From CALOAD01 sp942491415 (lineage in GTDB: Bacteria > Cyanobacteriota > Vampirovibrionia > Gastranaerophilales > CALOAD01): a stretch of DNA of 28,835 nucleotides. Below, one piece after another: positions 15,904 through 24,600 of this stretch (its first letter is position 1; every line of letters begins with the position of its first letter). The notes beneath the pieces were generated by a model, which saw only the letters and a list, made by a program, of their open reading frames with translations, did no database searches and had not been told where the DNA came from. A program made the translations under genes and the position numbers. The stretch lies in assembly GCA_942491415.1 (NCBI GenBank), contig CALOAD010000005.1, positions 1 through 28,835 on the forward strand, read 5' to 3'.

Positions 15904-16878
15904 ATGTCTTTACAAATTGCACAATTCAATCCTGAATATCGATCATGGGACAGAAGGCAAAATTCTGCCCCTATTGCGCAGGAAAGACGTTTGAATACGG
16001 ACAGGCGAAACAAATCGGCATTTACTTCAACTAATGGAAATCAAGAATCATTTTTTAACAAATTGAAAAATAGCGTAGATAATCTTGATAAACAAACTTC
16101 GGGAAAACAACAAGCATTGTTATATGCATTAAGCCCAATTCCAACAGCAAGAAGAATTTCTTCACTTCCTGACACCTTAGAAGATAAGAATCATTCAAGA
16201 GCAGGTTTATTGCTAGGAATGGCAGCTGCAAATTTCCCTGGAGATCTGACGCATTTATCACGAGCCGCAGGTGAACTTAAAAATATATACAAAGAGGGCT
16301 TTAAAAGTATTTCAAAAAACGAAGTACAACGTCAGCTTGCTTTTGTCGAAGGGACTTTGTTTGAAAAACTCTTATATAAAATCAACAGCCCCTTGCTACA
16401 GACTTCTATAGAAAATATTGATAAAACTCTATATGATACAAAATTTGGAGTTTTAATTAAAAAAGTTTTTAAAGTTAAAGAAAAAAGTTTTGCTCAAATA
16501 AAAGGTGTTGGTTTTGCTGCAAGTGAACAAGACGGATTGATTTTTTCAGGAAATTATTTTAAAAAATTAATAGGAAAATCTCTTTTAAGGGTATCTGTTT
16601 TAGGCTTGATTACAAGTGCAATTCTTGAAGTTCCTGCTGTTGTTAATTCAGCCACTAAAACTAAAGGTTCTATTCTGGATAAGTTTAAAGCTTTCGGAAT
16701 ACAGTTACTCAAATCAGTGGGTTATATTGGTATAGTCAGTGCAGGCATAGCTACTGCTGGAGCAATATTGAATCCATATGGAGCAATAGCTGGATTGGTT
16801 GGAATGGCAATTGGCTCTTTCATTGGATTAAGTGTTTCTAAAGAATTAAATAAACAAATCGATAAAATTATTACTTAA
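15904..16878 (+). CDS. Glycine-rich membrane-associated protein, 324 aa
   Basis: No family recognised. The start is chosen at 15904 (MSLQIAQFNPEY) because GGGAAG precedes it. An in-frame ATG at 15871 would add 11 residues and has a similar site, so the start is uncertain. The N-terminal ~40 residues carry repeated RR pairs (DRRQN...ERRLNTDRRNK). The middle is helical and amphipathic. The C-terminal third has at least two hydrophobic Gly/Ala-rich segments (LLRVSVLGLITSAILEV; AGLVGMAIGSFIGLSV) with glycine-zipper spacing, as in membrane-inserting or pore-type proteins. It ends 2 bases from the convergent small gene. Membrane association is inferred. Confidence 0.7.
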   Translation: MSLQIAQFNPEYRSWDRRQNSAPIAQERRLNTDRRNKSAFTSTNGNQESFFNKLKNSVDNLDKQTSGKQQALLYALSPIPTARRISSLPDTLEDKNHSRAGLLLGMAAANFPGDLTHLSRAAGELKNIYKEGFKSISKNEVQRQLAFVEGTLFEKLLYKINSPLLQTSIENIDKTLYDTKFGVLIKKVFKVKEKSFAQIKGVGFAASEQDGLIFSGNYFKKLIGKSLLRVSVLGLITSAILEVPAVVNSATKTKGSILDKFKAFGIQLLKSVGYIGIVSAGIATAGAILNPYGAIAGLVGMAIGSFIGLSVSKELNKQIDKIIT

Positions 16879-16880
16879 TT

Positions 16881-17180
16881 TCAATCAATTTTTCTGCCAT
16901 TGTTCTTAAGAAGATTAGTAATTTTTCCCTCAAAATACTCCTTGTTTTTAGGGTTCCACTTAGCTTTATTATTCAAAGATTTCTCTAAAGCATCTAAATC
17001 ATGGGCTGTTGGTTTTATTACATTTAACCTTGATGTGATTTTAGACAATCTAAAAAAACTAGGCTGTTCAGCAGTAGTAAATTCTATAAGTTCTTGTATA
17101 TGCTTAGCTGGTTGTTGATTTCCAAAATTAACTTTGATATTTGGATTACATTGCATTGAAAAATTAATTTTATTTATCAT
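16881..17180 (-). CDS. Small hypothetical protein with N-terminal F-G patch, 99 aa
   Basis: No family recognised. The N-terminus has VNFGN (residues 17-21), matching the patch on several proteins of this window. The rest is basic with helical stretches and an Asn/Lys-rich C-terminus (LLKNNGRKID), and no membrane segment. It converges on the glycine-rich membrane protein with only 2 bases between the stops, and no terminator separates them. The pairing could be functional (for example toxin and partner) or accidental. Confidence 0.6.
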   Translation of the reverse strand: MINKINFSMQCNPNIKVNFGNQQPAKHIQELIEFTTAEQPSFFRLSKITSRLNVIKPTAHDLDALEKSLNNKAKWNPKNKEYFEGKITNLLKNNGRKID

Positions 17181-17291
17181 ATTGAAAATTCCTTATTTTT
17201 TATGACCTTAAATTTATAAAGTAAAAACATAAAAAAAATTGCCACAGCTTTTTTATAATAGTCAAAAAACTATACAAAACATTAAGTTTCC

Positions 17292-17320
17292 TTGATAAAC
17301 CTCTTCCTTTAAAATATAAC
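17292..17320 (+). promoter_or_regulatory. Sigma-70-type promoter of the type I RM locus
   Basis: TTGATA (17292-17297), a 17-base spacer and TATAAC (17315-17320) match the consensus at five of six bases each. Transcription would start about 40 bases before the hsdM ATG, whose Shine-Dalgarno-like GAAGGGG lies 5 bases upstream. Confidence 0.6.
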
Positions 17321-17366
17321 TATAGTATAAATTTCGCTTGTAAACTTATGGATTGAAGGGGTATAT

Positions 17367-18914
17367 ATGAAATTAACGCTTGATACTCTAAAAAGTTGGT
17401 TATGGGAATCTGCTGATATACTGCGTGGAAGTATAGACAGTAGTGATTTCAAAAACTATATATTTGGGCTTTTGTTTTTAAAACGAGTTAACGATGTCTT
17501 TGAAGAAGATGTTAAGAAGTATATTAATAAAGAAGGTTTCTCGAAAGAAGAAGCAGAAAGTGATGGCGATTATCACGAATTTCTTCTACCAAAAGAAGCC
17601 CGCTGGGATTATATTTGCTCTAAAACAGAAAAAATCGGCGAAGCAATAGACAAAGCATTTGCTACTATTGAAGAAAACAACTCCGGTCTTGATGGAGTTA
17701 TGACTGCCGTACATTTTGGTAATAAAGAAAAGCTATCCGATAATATACTCCAAAGACTTTTAATGCACTTTAACAAATACTCGCTTAAAAATTCTGATTT
17801 ATACAAAGAAGATATTTTGGGCGATGCTTATGAATACTTAATCGAACAATTTGCTGATGATGCAGGAAAAAAAGGCGGGGAATTCTATACCCCTAAACAA
17901 GTTGTAAACCTTATAATCCATCTCATAAAACCTGAACCCGGCAACAGAGTTTATGATCCAACATGTGGGTCTGGTGGTATGTTGATTCAATCAGCTAAGT
18001 ATGTTCGTAACCATTACGAAGACCAAAAAGACTTGAAATTTACTAATATAAGCCTGTTTGGGCAAGAGAAGAACCTTGGAACTTGGGCGATATGTAAGCT
18101 TAATATGATTCTTCATAACCTTGGTGATGCTGATATTCAAAAAGGAGACACTCTTGATAGTCCGAAGCATTTGCAGGATGGAGAACTTCAAATTTTTGAC
18201 AGGGTAATCGCAAATCCGCCTTTTTCTCAGGATAAATGGTGGGAGGCGGCGGAAATCGACCCTGATAATGCAAACAAGAAAACTATTAATTATGCGAAAG
18301 ATGTATCTGATAAATACGGACGATTTAGCTATGGAGTTCCACCTAGAAGTTATGGAGACCTTGCGTTTTTACAGCATATGATTTCTGTGCTTAAAATGGA
18401 TGGCAAACTCGGAATTGTATTACCTCATGGGGTGTTATTCAGGGGAAGTGCTGAAGGGAAAATCAGGGAAGGGCTTTTAAAAGACGATATTCTTGAAGCG
18501 GTTGTCGGGTTGCCTTCGAAGCTGTTTTATAACACAGGAATTCCTGCAAGTATTCTGATAGTAAATAAAAGCAAACCTGCGCATTTGAAAAACAAAGTCC
18601 TGTTTATTGATGCGTCAAAAGAGTTTAAGGACGGCAAAAATCAGAATACTCTTGAAGATGAACACGTTGCTAAAATTGTGAAATCTTATGAAGCAATGCA
18701 GGAAGTTGATAAGTTTATGCGTATTGTTGACTTTGCGGAAATCAAGGAAAACGATTTTAACCTTAATATTGCTAGATATATTGACACTACAGAAGAAGAA
18801 GTACCTGTTGATATCCCTGCGGTATTGCAAAATATTAAAGATATTGAGAAAAAAGAGCAGGAAATTGATAAGAAATTATCCGGTTTTTTAGTGGAGCTTG
18901 GGTTGAATGGATAA
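17367..18914 (+). CDS. hsdM: Type I restriction-modification DNA methyltransferase subunit HsdM, 515 aa
   Basis: The methyltransferase subunit of a type I system transfers methyl from SAM to adenine N6 in the sequence chosen by HsdS. The N-terminal helical domain (SADILRGSIDSSDFKNYIFG) is typical. GEFYTPKQVV precedes SAM motif I (DPTCGSGGM, D197 onward), and the catalytic motif IV is N283-P-P-F286, the gamma-class adenine methylase signature. Length is normal for the family and no damage is visible. It heads the operon and overlaps the RhuM-like gene by 8 bases, so translation is coupled. Expected partners are the HsdS and HsdR encoded downstream. Confidence 0.97.
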   Translation: MKLTLDTLKSWLWESADILRGSIDSSDFKNYIFGLLFLKRVNDVFEEDVKKYINKEGFSKEEAESDGDYHEFLLPKEARWDYICSKTEKIGEAIDKAFATIEENNSGLDGVMTAVHFGNKEKLSDNILQRLLMHFNKYSLKNSDLYKEDILGDAYEYLIEQFADDAGKKGGEFYTPKQVVNLIIHLIKPEPGNRVYDPTCGSGGMLIQSAKYVRNHYEDQKDLKFTNISLFGQEKNLGTWAICKLNMILHNLGDADIQKGDTLDSPKHLQDGELQIFDRVIANPPFSQDKWWEAAEIDPDNANKKTINYAKDVSDKYGRFSYGVPPRSYGDLAFLQHMISVLKMDGKLGIVLPHGVLFRGSAEGKIREGLLKDDILEAVVGLPSKLFYNTGIPASILIVNKSKPAHLKNKVLFIDASKEFKDGKNQNTLEDEHVAKIVKSYEAMQEVDKFMRIVDFAEIKENDFNLNIARYIDTTEEEVPVDIPAVLQNIKDIEKKEQEIDKKLSGFLVELGLNG

Positions 18915-19470
18915 TAAAAATGAACTTGTCCTTACAGATCAACCTCAAAGCGAATTCTTAATATATACATCTGCGGATGGTGAGAAAAAAATTCAGGTAA
19001 GATTAATTGATGAAACAGTTTGGCTTTCTCAAAAAATGATGTCTGAACTTTTTCAAAAAGATGTAAGAACAATAAGTGAGCACATTAATAATATTTTTTC
19101 TGAAAATGAATTAAATCAAGATTTTGCAACTGTCCGGAATTTCCGGATAGTTCAAAAAGAAGGTACAAGAGATGTCGAGAGGAATATTGATTTCTATAGC
19201 CTTGACGTTATTATTTCTGTTGGCTATAGAGTAAAATCTATTCGAGGTACACAGTTCAGGCAATGGGCAACTCAAAGAATTAGGGATTATCTGGTTAAAG
19301 GCTTTGCTATTAATAAAGAATACTTAAAAGATCCACAGGGTAAAGATTACTTTGAAGAACTCTTAGAAGAAATAGAAGTTCTGGAATCAGAAGATCAGTT
19401 TATTAGGGAAGTTCAAGAAGCGCAAAAACTAACTTACTCTAAAAGTTCGCAGGAGAAAACTAATGACTAG
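18907..19470 (+). CDS. RhuM-family protein, short form, 187 aa
   Basis: The sequence matches the N-terminal half of the RhuM virulence-protein family: QVRLIDETVWLSQKMMSELF, a helix-turn-helix-like stretch with RTISEHINNIF, then YSLDVIISVGYRVKSIRGTQ and FRQWATQRIRDYLVKGFAIN. RhuM proteins are usually over 300 aa; this one ends soon after the FEELLEEI segment, so the C-terminal part is missing or replaced by ~30 unrelated residues. Genes of this family are often found inside type I RM operons, but their role there is unclear; DNA binding or regulation is a guess. It overlaps hsdM and hsdS by 8 bases each. Confidence 0.85.
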   Translation: MDNKNELVLTDQPQSEFLIYTSADGEKKIQVRLIDETVWLSQKMMSELFQKDVRTISEHINNIFSENELNQDFATVRNFRIVQKEGTRDVERNIDFYSLDVIISVGYRVKSIRGTQFRQWATQRIRDYLVKGFAINKEYLKDPQGKDYFEELLEEIEVLESEDQFIREVQEAQKLTYSKSSQEKTND

Positions 19471-20713
19471 CACCCTGCAAGAAAAACAAGGCTATAAAAA
19501 AACAAAACTCGGCTGGATTCCCGAAGATTGGGAAGTTAAATGTCTTGACGAAGTAACTACTTTTAACAATGGCAAGGCTCATGAACAATCTATTGTAGAA
19601 AAGAATGGGTATATTGTAGTCAATTCAAAATTTATATCAACAAATGGTAGGGTGTATAAATTTTCATCGGATAACATTTCACCTCTTTTAAAAGATGATA
19701 TAACTCTAGTAATGAGTGACATCCCCAAGGGAAAAGCTTTTGCAAAGTGCTTTTTAGTGGATAAAGATGATAAATATACTTTAAATCAGAGGATTTGTTC
19801 TTTAAAGACAAAGGACGGCAATAATTCAAAATATTTATTCTACACAATAAACAGAAATAGCTATTTTTTAGGCTTTGATAATGGAGTAAGTCAAACAAAT
19901 TTAAGAAAAGATGAAGTATTAAAATGTCCATTACGAGTCCCACCACTTCCCGAACAGCAGAAAATTGCGGAAATCCTAAGTACGGTTGATGAGAAGATTG
20001 ATTGTATAGGGGAGCAGATTGAGAAGACGCAGGAGCTTAAAAAAGGATTGATGCAGAAACTTCTCACTCAAGGCATCGGTCACACCAAATTCAAACCTTC
20101 CCCCCTCGGCTCCATACCGGCATGTTGGGAGCTGAAGAAACTAGGTTGTATTACAAGTATTATTGGAGGAGGGACTCCTCGCAAAGAAACTAAAGAATAT
20201 TGGAAAGATGGAACAATATATTGGGCAACACCTACGGATTTCACGAAAAGGAAAGGGAATTATATTTCCGAAACAGACTTATTGATAAATGAATATGGAT
20301 TAAAAAACAGTTCTGCAACATTACTAAAACCAGGAACAATTTTAATGAGCAGTAGAGCAACTATTGGAGAATGTAAAATTAATACTAAATTAATGACAAC
20401 AAATCAAGGTTTTGCCTCCTTTGAATGCTCAGAAAAAGTTAATAATCTATTTCTGTTATATCTACTTAAAAAATCAAAACAGCAATTAATCAAATTGTCT
20501 TCAGGTAGTACCTTTCTTGAAATAAGTAGAACAACTTTAAAAGGTATGGTAATTACTTTACCTCCACTAGAAGAACAACAAGAAATCGCAGAAATTTTGA
20601 GTACAGTTGATGATAAGCTTGAAACTTTGCAGGCAAAAAAATCAGAATACGAACAACTCAAAAAAGGCTTAATGCAAAAACTACTTACAGGACAGATTAG
20701 AGTGAGCGTGTAA
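19463..20713 (+). CDS. hsdS: Type I restriction-modification specificity subunit HsdS, 416 aa
   Basis: HsdS sets the bipartite target sequence of the complex. Two target-recognition domains are visible, each opened by a G(W/S)IP..WE(V/L) motif: residues ~11-165 and ~217-370. Each is followed by a conserved helical region (EQQKIAEILSTVDEKI...LKKGLMQKLL and EQQEIAEILSTVDDKL...LKKGLMQKLLTGQI) that spaces the half-sites and binds HsdM. The near-duplicate central and C-terminal regions are also direct DNA repeats where half-subunit exchange could occur. The start has AGGAG at good spacing. Only one hsdS is present in the window. Intact and normal length. Confidence 0.96.
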   Translation: MTSTLQEKQGYKKTKLGWIPEDWEVKCLDEVTTFNNGKAHEQSIVEKNGYIVVNSKFISTNGRVYKFSSDNISPLLKDDITLVMSDIPKGKAFAKCFLVDKDDKYTLNQRICSLKTKDGNNSKYLFYTINRNSYFLGFDNGVSQTNLRKDEVLKCPLRVPPLPEQQKIAEILSTVDEKIDCIGEQIEKTQELKKGLMQKLLTQGIGHTKFKPSPLGSIPACWELKKLGCITSIIGGGTPRKETKEYWKDGTIYWATPTDFTKRKGNYISETDLLINEYGLKNSSATLLKPGTILMSSRATIGECKINTKLMTTNQGFASFECSEKVNNLFLLYLLKKSKQQLIKLSSGSTFLEISRTTLKGMVITLPPLEEQQEIAEILSTVDDKLETLQAKKSEYEQLKKGLMQKLLTGQIRVSV

Positions 20714-20775
20714 ATAAGATTTATGAGTTTATGTGAAAGGGTTTAAATTCTAAATAAATATGTTAAACTGATAAT

Positions 20776-20830
20776 GTACCCAGATTATATCTGAAAAAGG
20801 CGTAGGTCTACTTGATAGATTCCTTGGTAC
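20776..20830 (+). ncRNA. Possible structured leader RNA (three-way junction)
   Basis: Three stems can form: GTACC (20776-20780) with GGTAC (20826-20830); CAGAT-TAT-ATCTG (20781-20793), stacked directly on it; and GGTCTA (20805-20810) with TAGA..CC (20816-20823), bulged. A strong terminator follows 12 bases later, and the HEPN/hsdR genes begin after that. A GATAAT box (20770-20775) lies just upstream but has no good -35. It could be a small RNA or an attenuator leader controlling the downstream restriction genes. It matches no RNA class I know. Confidence 0.3.
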
Positions 20831-20842
20831 GAAAGAAAGTTA

Positions 20843-20872
20843 AAAAGCACACTTTTATAGTGTGCTTTTACA
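20843..20872 (+). terminator. Rho-independent terminator between hsdS and the HEPN/hsdR genes
   Basis: AAAAGCACAC - TTTTATA - GTGTGCTTTT is a perfect 10-base stem, with the T-rich end as tail. It separates the modification/specificity genes from the HEPN and restriction genes, which start 28 bases later. Restriction expression must therefore come from readthrough, antitermination or a promoter inside the terminator region (TTTACA at 20867 with a weak -10-like AACTAT). Confidence 0.75.
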
Positions 20873-20899
20873 TTTGTAATTTCATGCTAAACTATAGCA

Positions 20900-21673
20900 A
20901 TGATTGACAGATACAGTTTTGAATTCTCTAAATTATACAGTCGCTTAATGCGATTAGAACTGCAAATGAAAGAAAATGCAGTATATGCGATTACAAATTA
21001 TTACAAAAATGATTCGTTAAACACATTTAGCAAATTTTTTAATAATAAAAATAGATTTAATAGATACAATAATAAAAACGGCAATACATTAAAAAACATA
21101 CTAAATATTAATAACTTAGATGATTTAGAAAAATTCAAACAATTGGTTTATTCACTATATTTATCAGATGTGTTGTTTCTTGTTTTAAACTGCAAAGAAT
21201 TCTTCAAAAAAGATATAACAGAAGCTTTTTACGTTAATGTCCCTGAAAAGTTTGGACAATTACAAGCCAATTGGAAACACTTATCTGCTTTAAGAAATGA
21301 CATTGCCCATTACAATATGACTAATTACGAAAAAAACAAGAAAAAATATTGGGATGCCTTGTTATTATTCGAAGTGCATATGGGGCATAACACAAAAGGC
21401 ATTTCAGAATTACCATATTTTGGATTTAAGCCTACTATGAAAAATATTTTATTATCAATTGGTAAACTAAGACCAGATTTATTAGATATAACTTTTAAAG
21501 ATACAGAAGAAAAAGAATACGAATACAACAAGCATAGATTATTATTAGAACTTTATGATGAAATCGCCCTTTATAATAGTTATGAGATTAAAGAGCTTCC
21601 ATCTCCTTGGTCTGTTTTGAGAGAAATGTATAGAGTGAAAAAAGAGATTCAACATGCAAACGCAAACACCTGA
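20900..21673 (+). CDS. HEPN-domain protein, Abi_2-like, 257 aa
   Basis: An all-helical protein with R132-NDIA-H137 in the context SALRNDIAHYN, the Rx4-6H catalytic motif of HEPN ribonucleases. The surroundings resemble the Abi_2/AbiD-AbiF abortive-infection group: N-terminal YSRLMRLELQMKENAVYAI, a helix before the motif, and an aromatic C-terminus. HEPN toxins of this kind cut cellular RNA when phage infection is sensed. It lies between hsdS and hsdR and overlaps hsdR by 20 bases, so the two are coupled. The ATG has no Shine-Dalgarno and sits only a few bases from a -10-like box, so a leaderless mRNA is possible. Non-toxic regulatory HEPN proteins are the alternative. Confidence 0.75.
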   Translation: MIDRYSFEFSKLYSRLMRLELQMKENAVYAITNYYKNDSLNTFSKFFNNKNRFNRYNNKNGNTLKNILNINNLDDLEKFKQLVYSLYLSDVLFLVLNCKEFFKKDITEAFYVNVPEKFGQLQANWKHLSALRNDIAHYNMTNYEKNKKKYWDALLLFEVHMGHNTKGISELPYFGFKPTMKNILLSIGKLRPDLLDITFKDTEEKEYEYNKHRLLLELYDEIALYNSYEIKELPSPWSVLREMYRVKKEIQHANANT

Positions 21674-24600
21674 ATATATTACAGCTGAAAAACCTGCTAT
21701 CGAATTATTTCAAGCTATGGGATATGAGTATTTTGATGCTTCTGTTTTTGATCCTCGTGAATCTATTAACGAAGTTATCTTAAAAGATAGGCTTTTAGCT
21801 TCTATCCAAAAACTTAACCCGTGGATAAACGAAAATAACCTCAATAAATGCTACAAAAAAGTAACTTCTGTTCTTGCCTCTTCACTTATGGAAGCAAACG
21901 AGCAGGTTTATAAACTTATTACAGGTAAAAATTCAGATTTCAGCGTTAATCAAGTAATTGACGGACGAGGACAACCTAAAAGTCCTATGTTTATAGATTT
22001 TTTAAACCCTGAAAATAACGATTTCTTAGTTGTTAATCAAATGCGATTTAAGGGCAAAGACCGCAATTCCATACCTGATTTAGTGGTATTTGTGAACGGT
22101 TTACCCTTGGCGATTATAGAAGCAAAATCTTCAACTGCAAATAAGGCAAACGATAAAGCTATCAGCGATTTAGATTATTACCAAAAAAACAGCGAAAAAC
22201 TTTTTTATTACAACCAAATTTGCGCAGGAATCAACAAAGTCGGCGCAAAATACGGAGCAATCGGCGCAAAAGATATTCATTACAGCGAGTTCAAAACCGA
22301 GGATAATTCTGAGCTGGAAGCTTTACTTAACAGAGATTTAATCAAACAAGACATAATGCTTTATAACCTGTTTAAAAAAGACCAATTCCTCGATATAATC
22401 AGAAACTTTGTAATATTTGAAACTGCTGAAGGAACAACCGTTAAAAAATTACCTCGTTATCAGCAATTAAGAGCCGTAAACAAGACATTAAACAAACTTA
22501 TTACAGAAAAACAAGGCGGCGTTATTTGGCATACGCAAGGCTCAGGAAAGTCAATTTCCATGGTCTACCTCGCTACCAAGTTAAGACGTGAAGAGTACGG
22601 TTTTAACAACCCGACAATTATAGTAATGACCGACCGTATTGATTTGCATACACAAATCACAAAAACATTTAACGCCTGCGGATTCCCTAACCCGATATCA
22701 GCGTCGTCAGTTAAACATTTAAAGGAACTTCTAAAAGACGATTACGGCAAAACAATAACAACAACAATCCAAAAATTCCAAAACGATGAATATGACGAAG
22801 ACGGCAAACGTGTAAAAAAAGACATCGAAGAACTTGAAGCATTAAGCGAAAAAGAAAATGTTTTTGTATTAGTAGATGAAGCGCATCGAACCCAATACGG
22901 TTTTCTTGCAGGATTTATGAGAAATGCAATACCCAACGCCAAGTTTATAGCATTCACAGGCACCCCGATTGACAAAGACGAAAAATCAACACTTGGCGAG
23001 TTTTACGGCGGTAAATATATAGACAAATACACAATCAAACAATCCGTCATTGATGGCGCAACTCTACCAATTTTATACGAAGACGGCTTGCCCGAACTTT
23101 ATGTAGAAAAAGAGCTTTTAGATGCACAGTTTAAACTCTTATTCGGTAATGAAAACGAAGAGAAACAGGATAAACTTAAACAAAAAGCTTCAAGTCTTAA
23201 AACGTATATGCTCGCAAAAAACCGTGTTAAACGTATAGCAGAACATATTATCGAGCATTACAAAAACAAAATTTATCCAAATTCACAAAAAGCTATGCTT
23301 GTCTGTTACAGTAGAAAACAGGCTATTGAATACAAAAAAATATTTGAAGAACTAAAAAAAGCAGGAGTTCATAATTTCAAAACCCGTGTTGTTATGAGTT
23401 TCACCCCTAAACAAGACCCGCAAGAATTTTTTGATTTTGCAACTTCAGAAAACGAAGTTAAACAAGCGATTGAAGACTTCAAACTTGGATTTGGCAATGA
23501 AGATGATATTGATGTATCAGGCAGAAAGAAAGTTGATAATACTGCAATAATGATTGTATCAGATATGCTTTTAACCGGCTATGACGTCCCTATTGCAAGT
23601 GTTATGTATCTTGATAAAATTCTAAAAGAACATAACTTATTACAAGCTATTGCAAGAGTTAACAGAACAAAAATAGGTAAAAATGCTGGCTTGATTGTTG
23701 ATTATTGCGGAATTACTGAATATTTAGTCCAAGCATTGGCTATTTTTTCAGGAGATCTTGAACCAAACGAAGTTATGCAAAATATCAAAGAAGAGGTTTC
23801 AAGGCTCGACTTAAGACACAACCAGCTTGTAGCTTTCTTTAATCATATAAAAGTTGATAGGGATAATGAAAAACAAGCATATATTGATAAAGCTGTACAA
23901 TATCTAGAACCTGAAGATGTGCGGGATGAATTCAAAGAACTTTATAAAAAATTCAACAAGTCTATGGATATAGTGCTGCCTAATTCCCACGCTTTGCAAT
24001 ACGAATATGATTTGAAACTTTATAATTCAATCAGAGCAGAAGCCCATAATTTTTATATTGACGACACTTTGAAGATTTCATCGGAAGATAGCAAAAAGCT
24101 TCAAAAACTAATCGATGAATATCTACGTGCTACCGGCATTCAGAATTTACTTGCTGAGCCTATATCTATAATTGACAGAGAAGCTTTTGAAAACGAGATT
24201 CGAAATACATTTAGCGATAAATCAAAAGAATTAAAAATGACTCACAGGCTAAAACATACGATAAAAATTGAACTTGATAAAAACCCCGAATTTTACAAGC
24301 CATTAGCGGAAAGACTAGAAGAACTGATTAAAGAAAGAAAACAGGAACGTATTTCTCAATTAGATTTTTTGCAAGAACTTGAAGCTATTCAGGACAAAAT
24401 TATAAACAAGAGCAAAGAAGCAGAAAGCTTAGGATTCAAGACCGAACAAGAATTTGCTGTTTATAAAACACTTGAAAGTCATATTGAAGGTGATGCAAAA
24501 GTTTTAACAAAAAATTTATTCTCATCATTGCAAGACGAACTAAAAATTATAGATTTTCAATACAAAGAACAACTTCAAAAAGAAATGAGAAAAAAAATAA

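Noticed and set aside
19960..20700. Direct repeats inside hsdS as a sign of duplication or an extra gene
   Set aside because: Normal HsdS architecture: the two conserved helical regions are always repeated. No second hsdS or invertase was seen for phase variation in this window.
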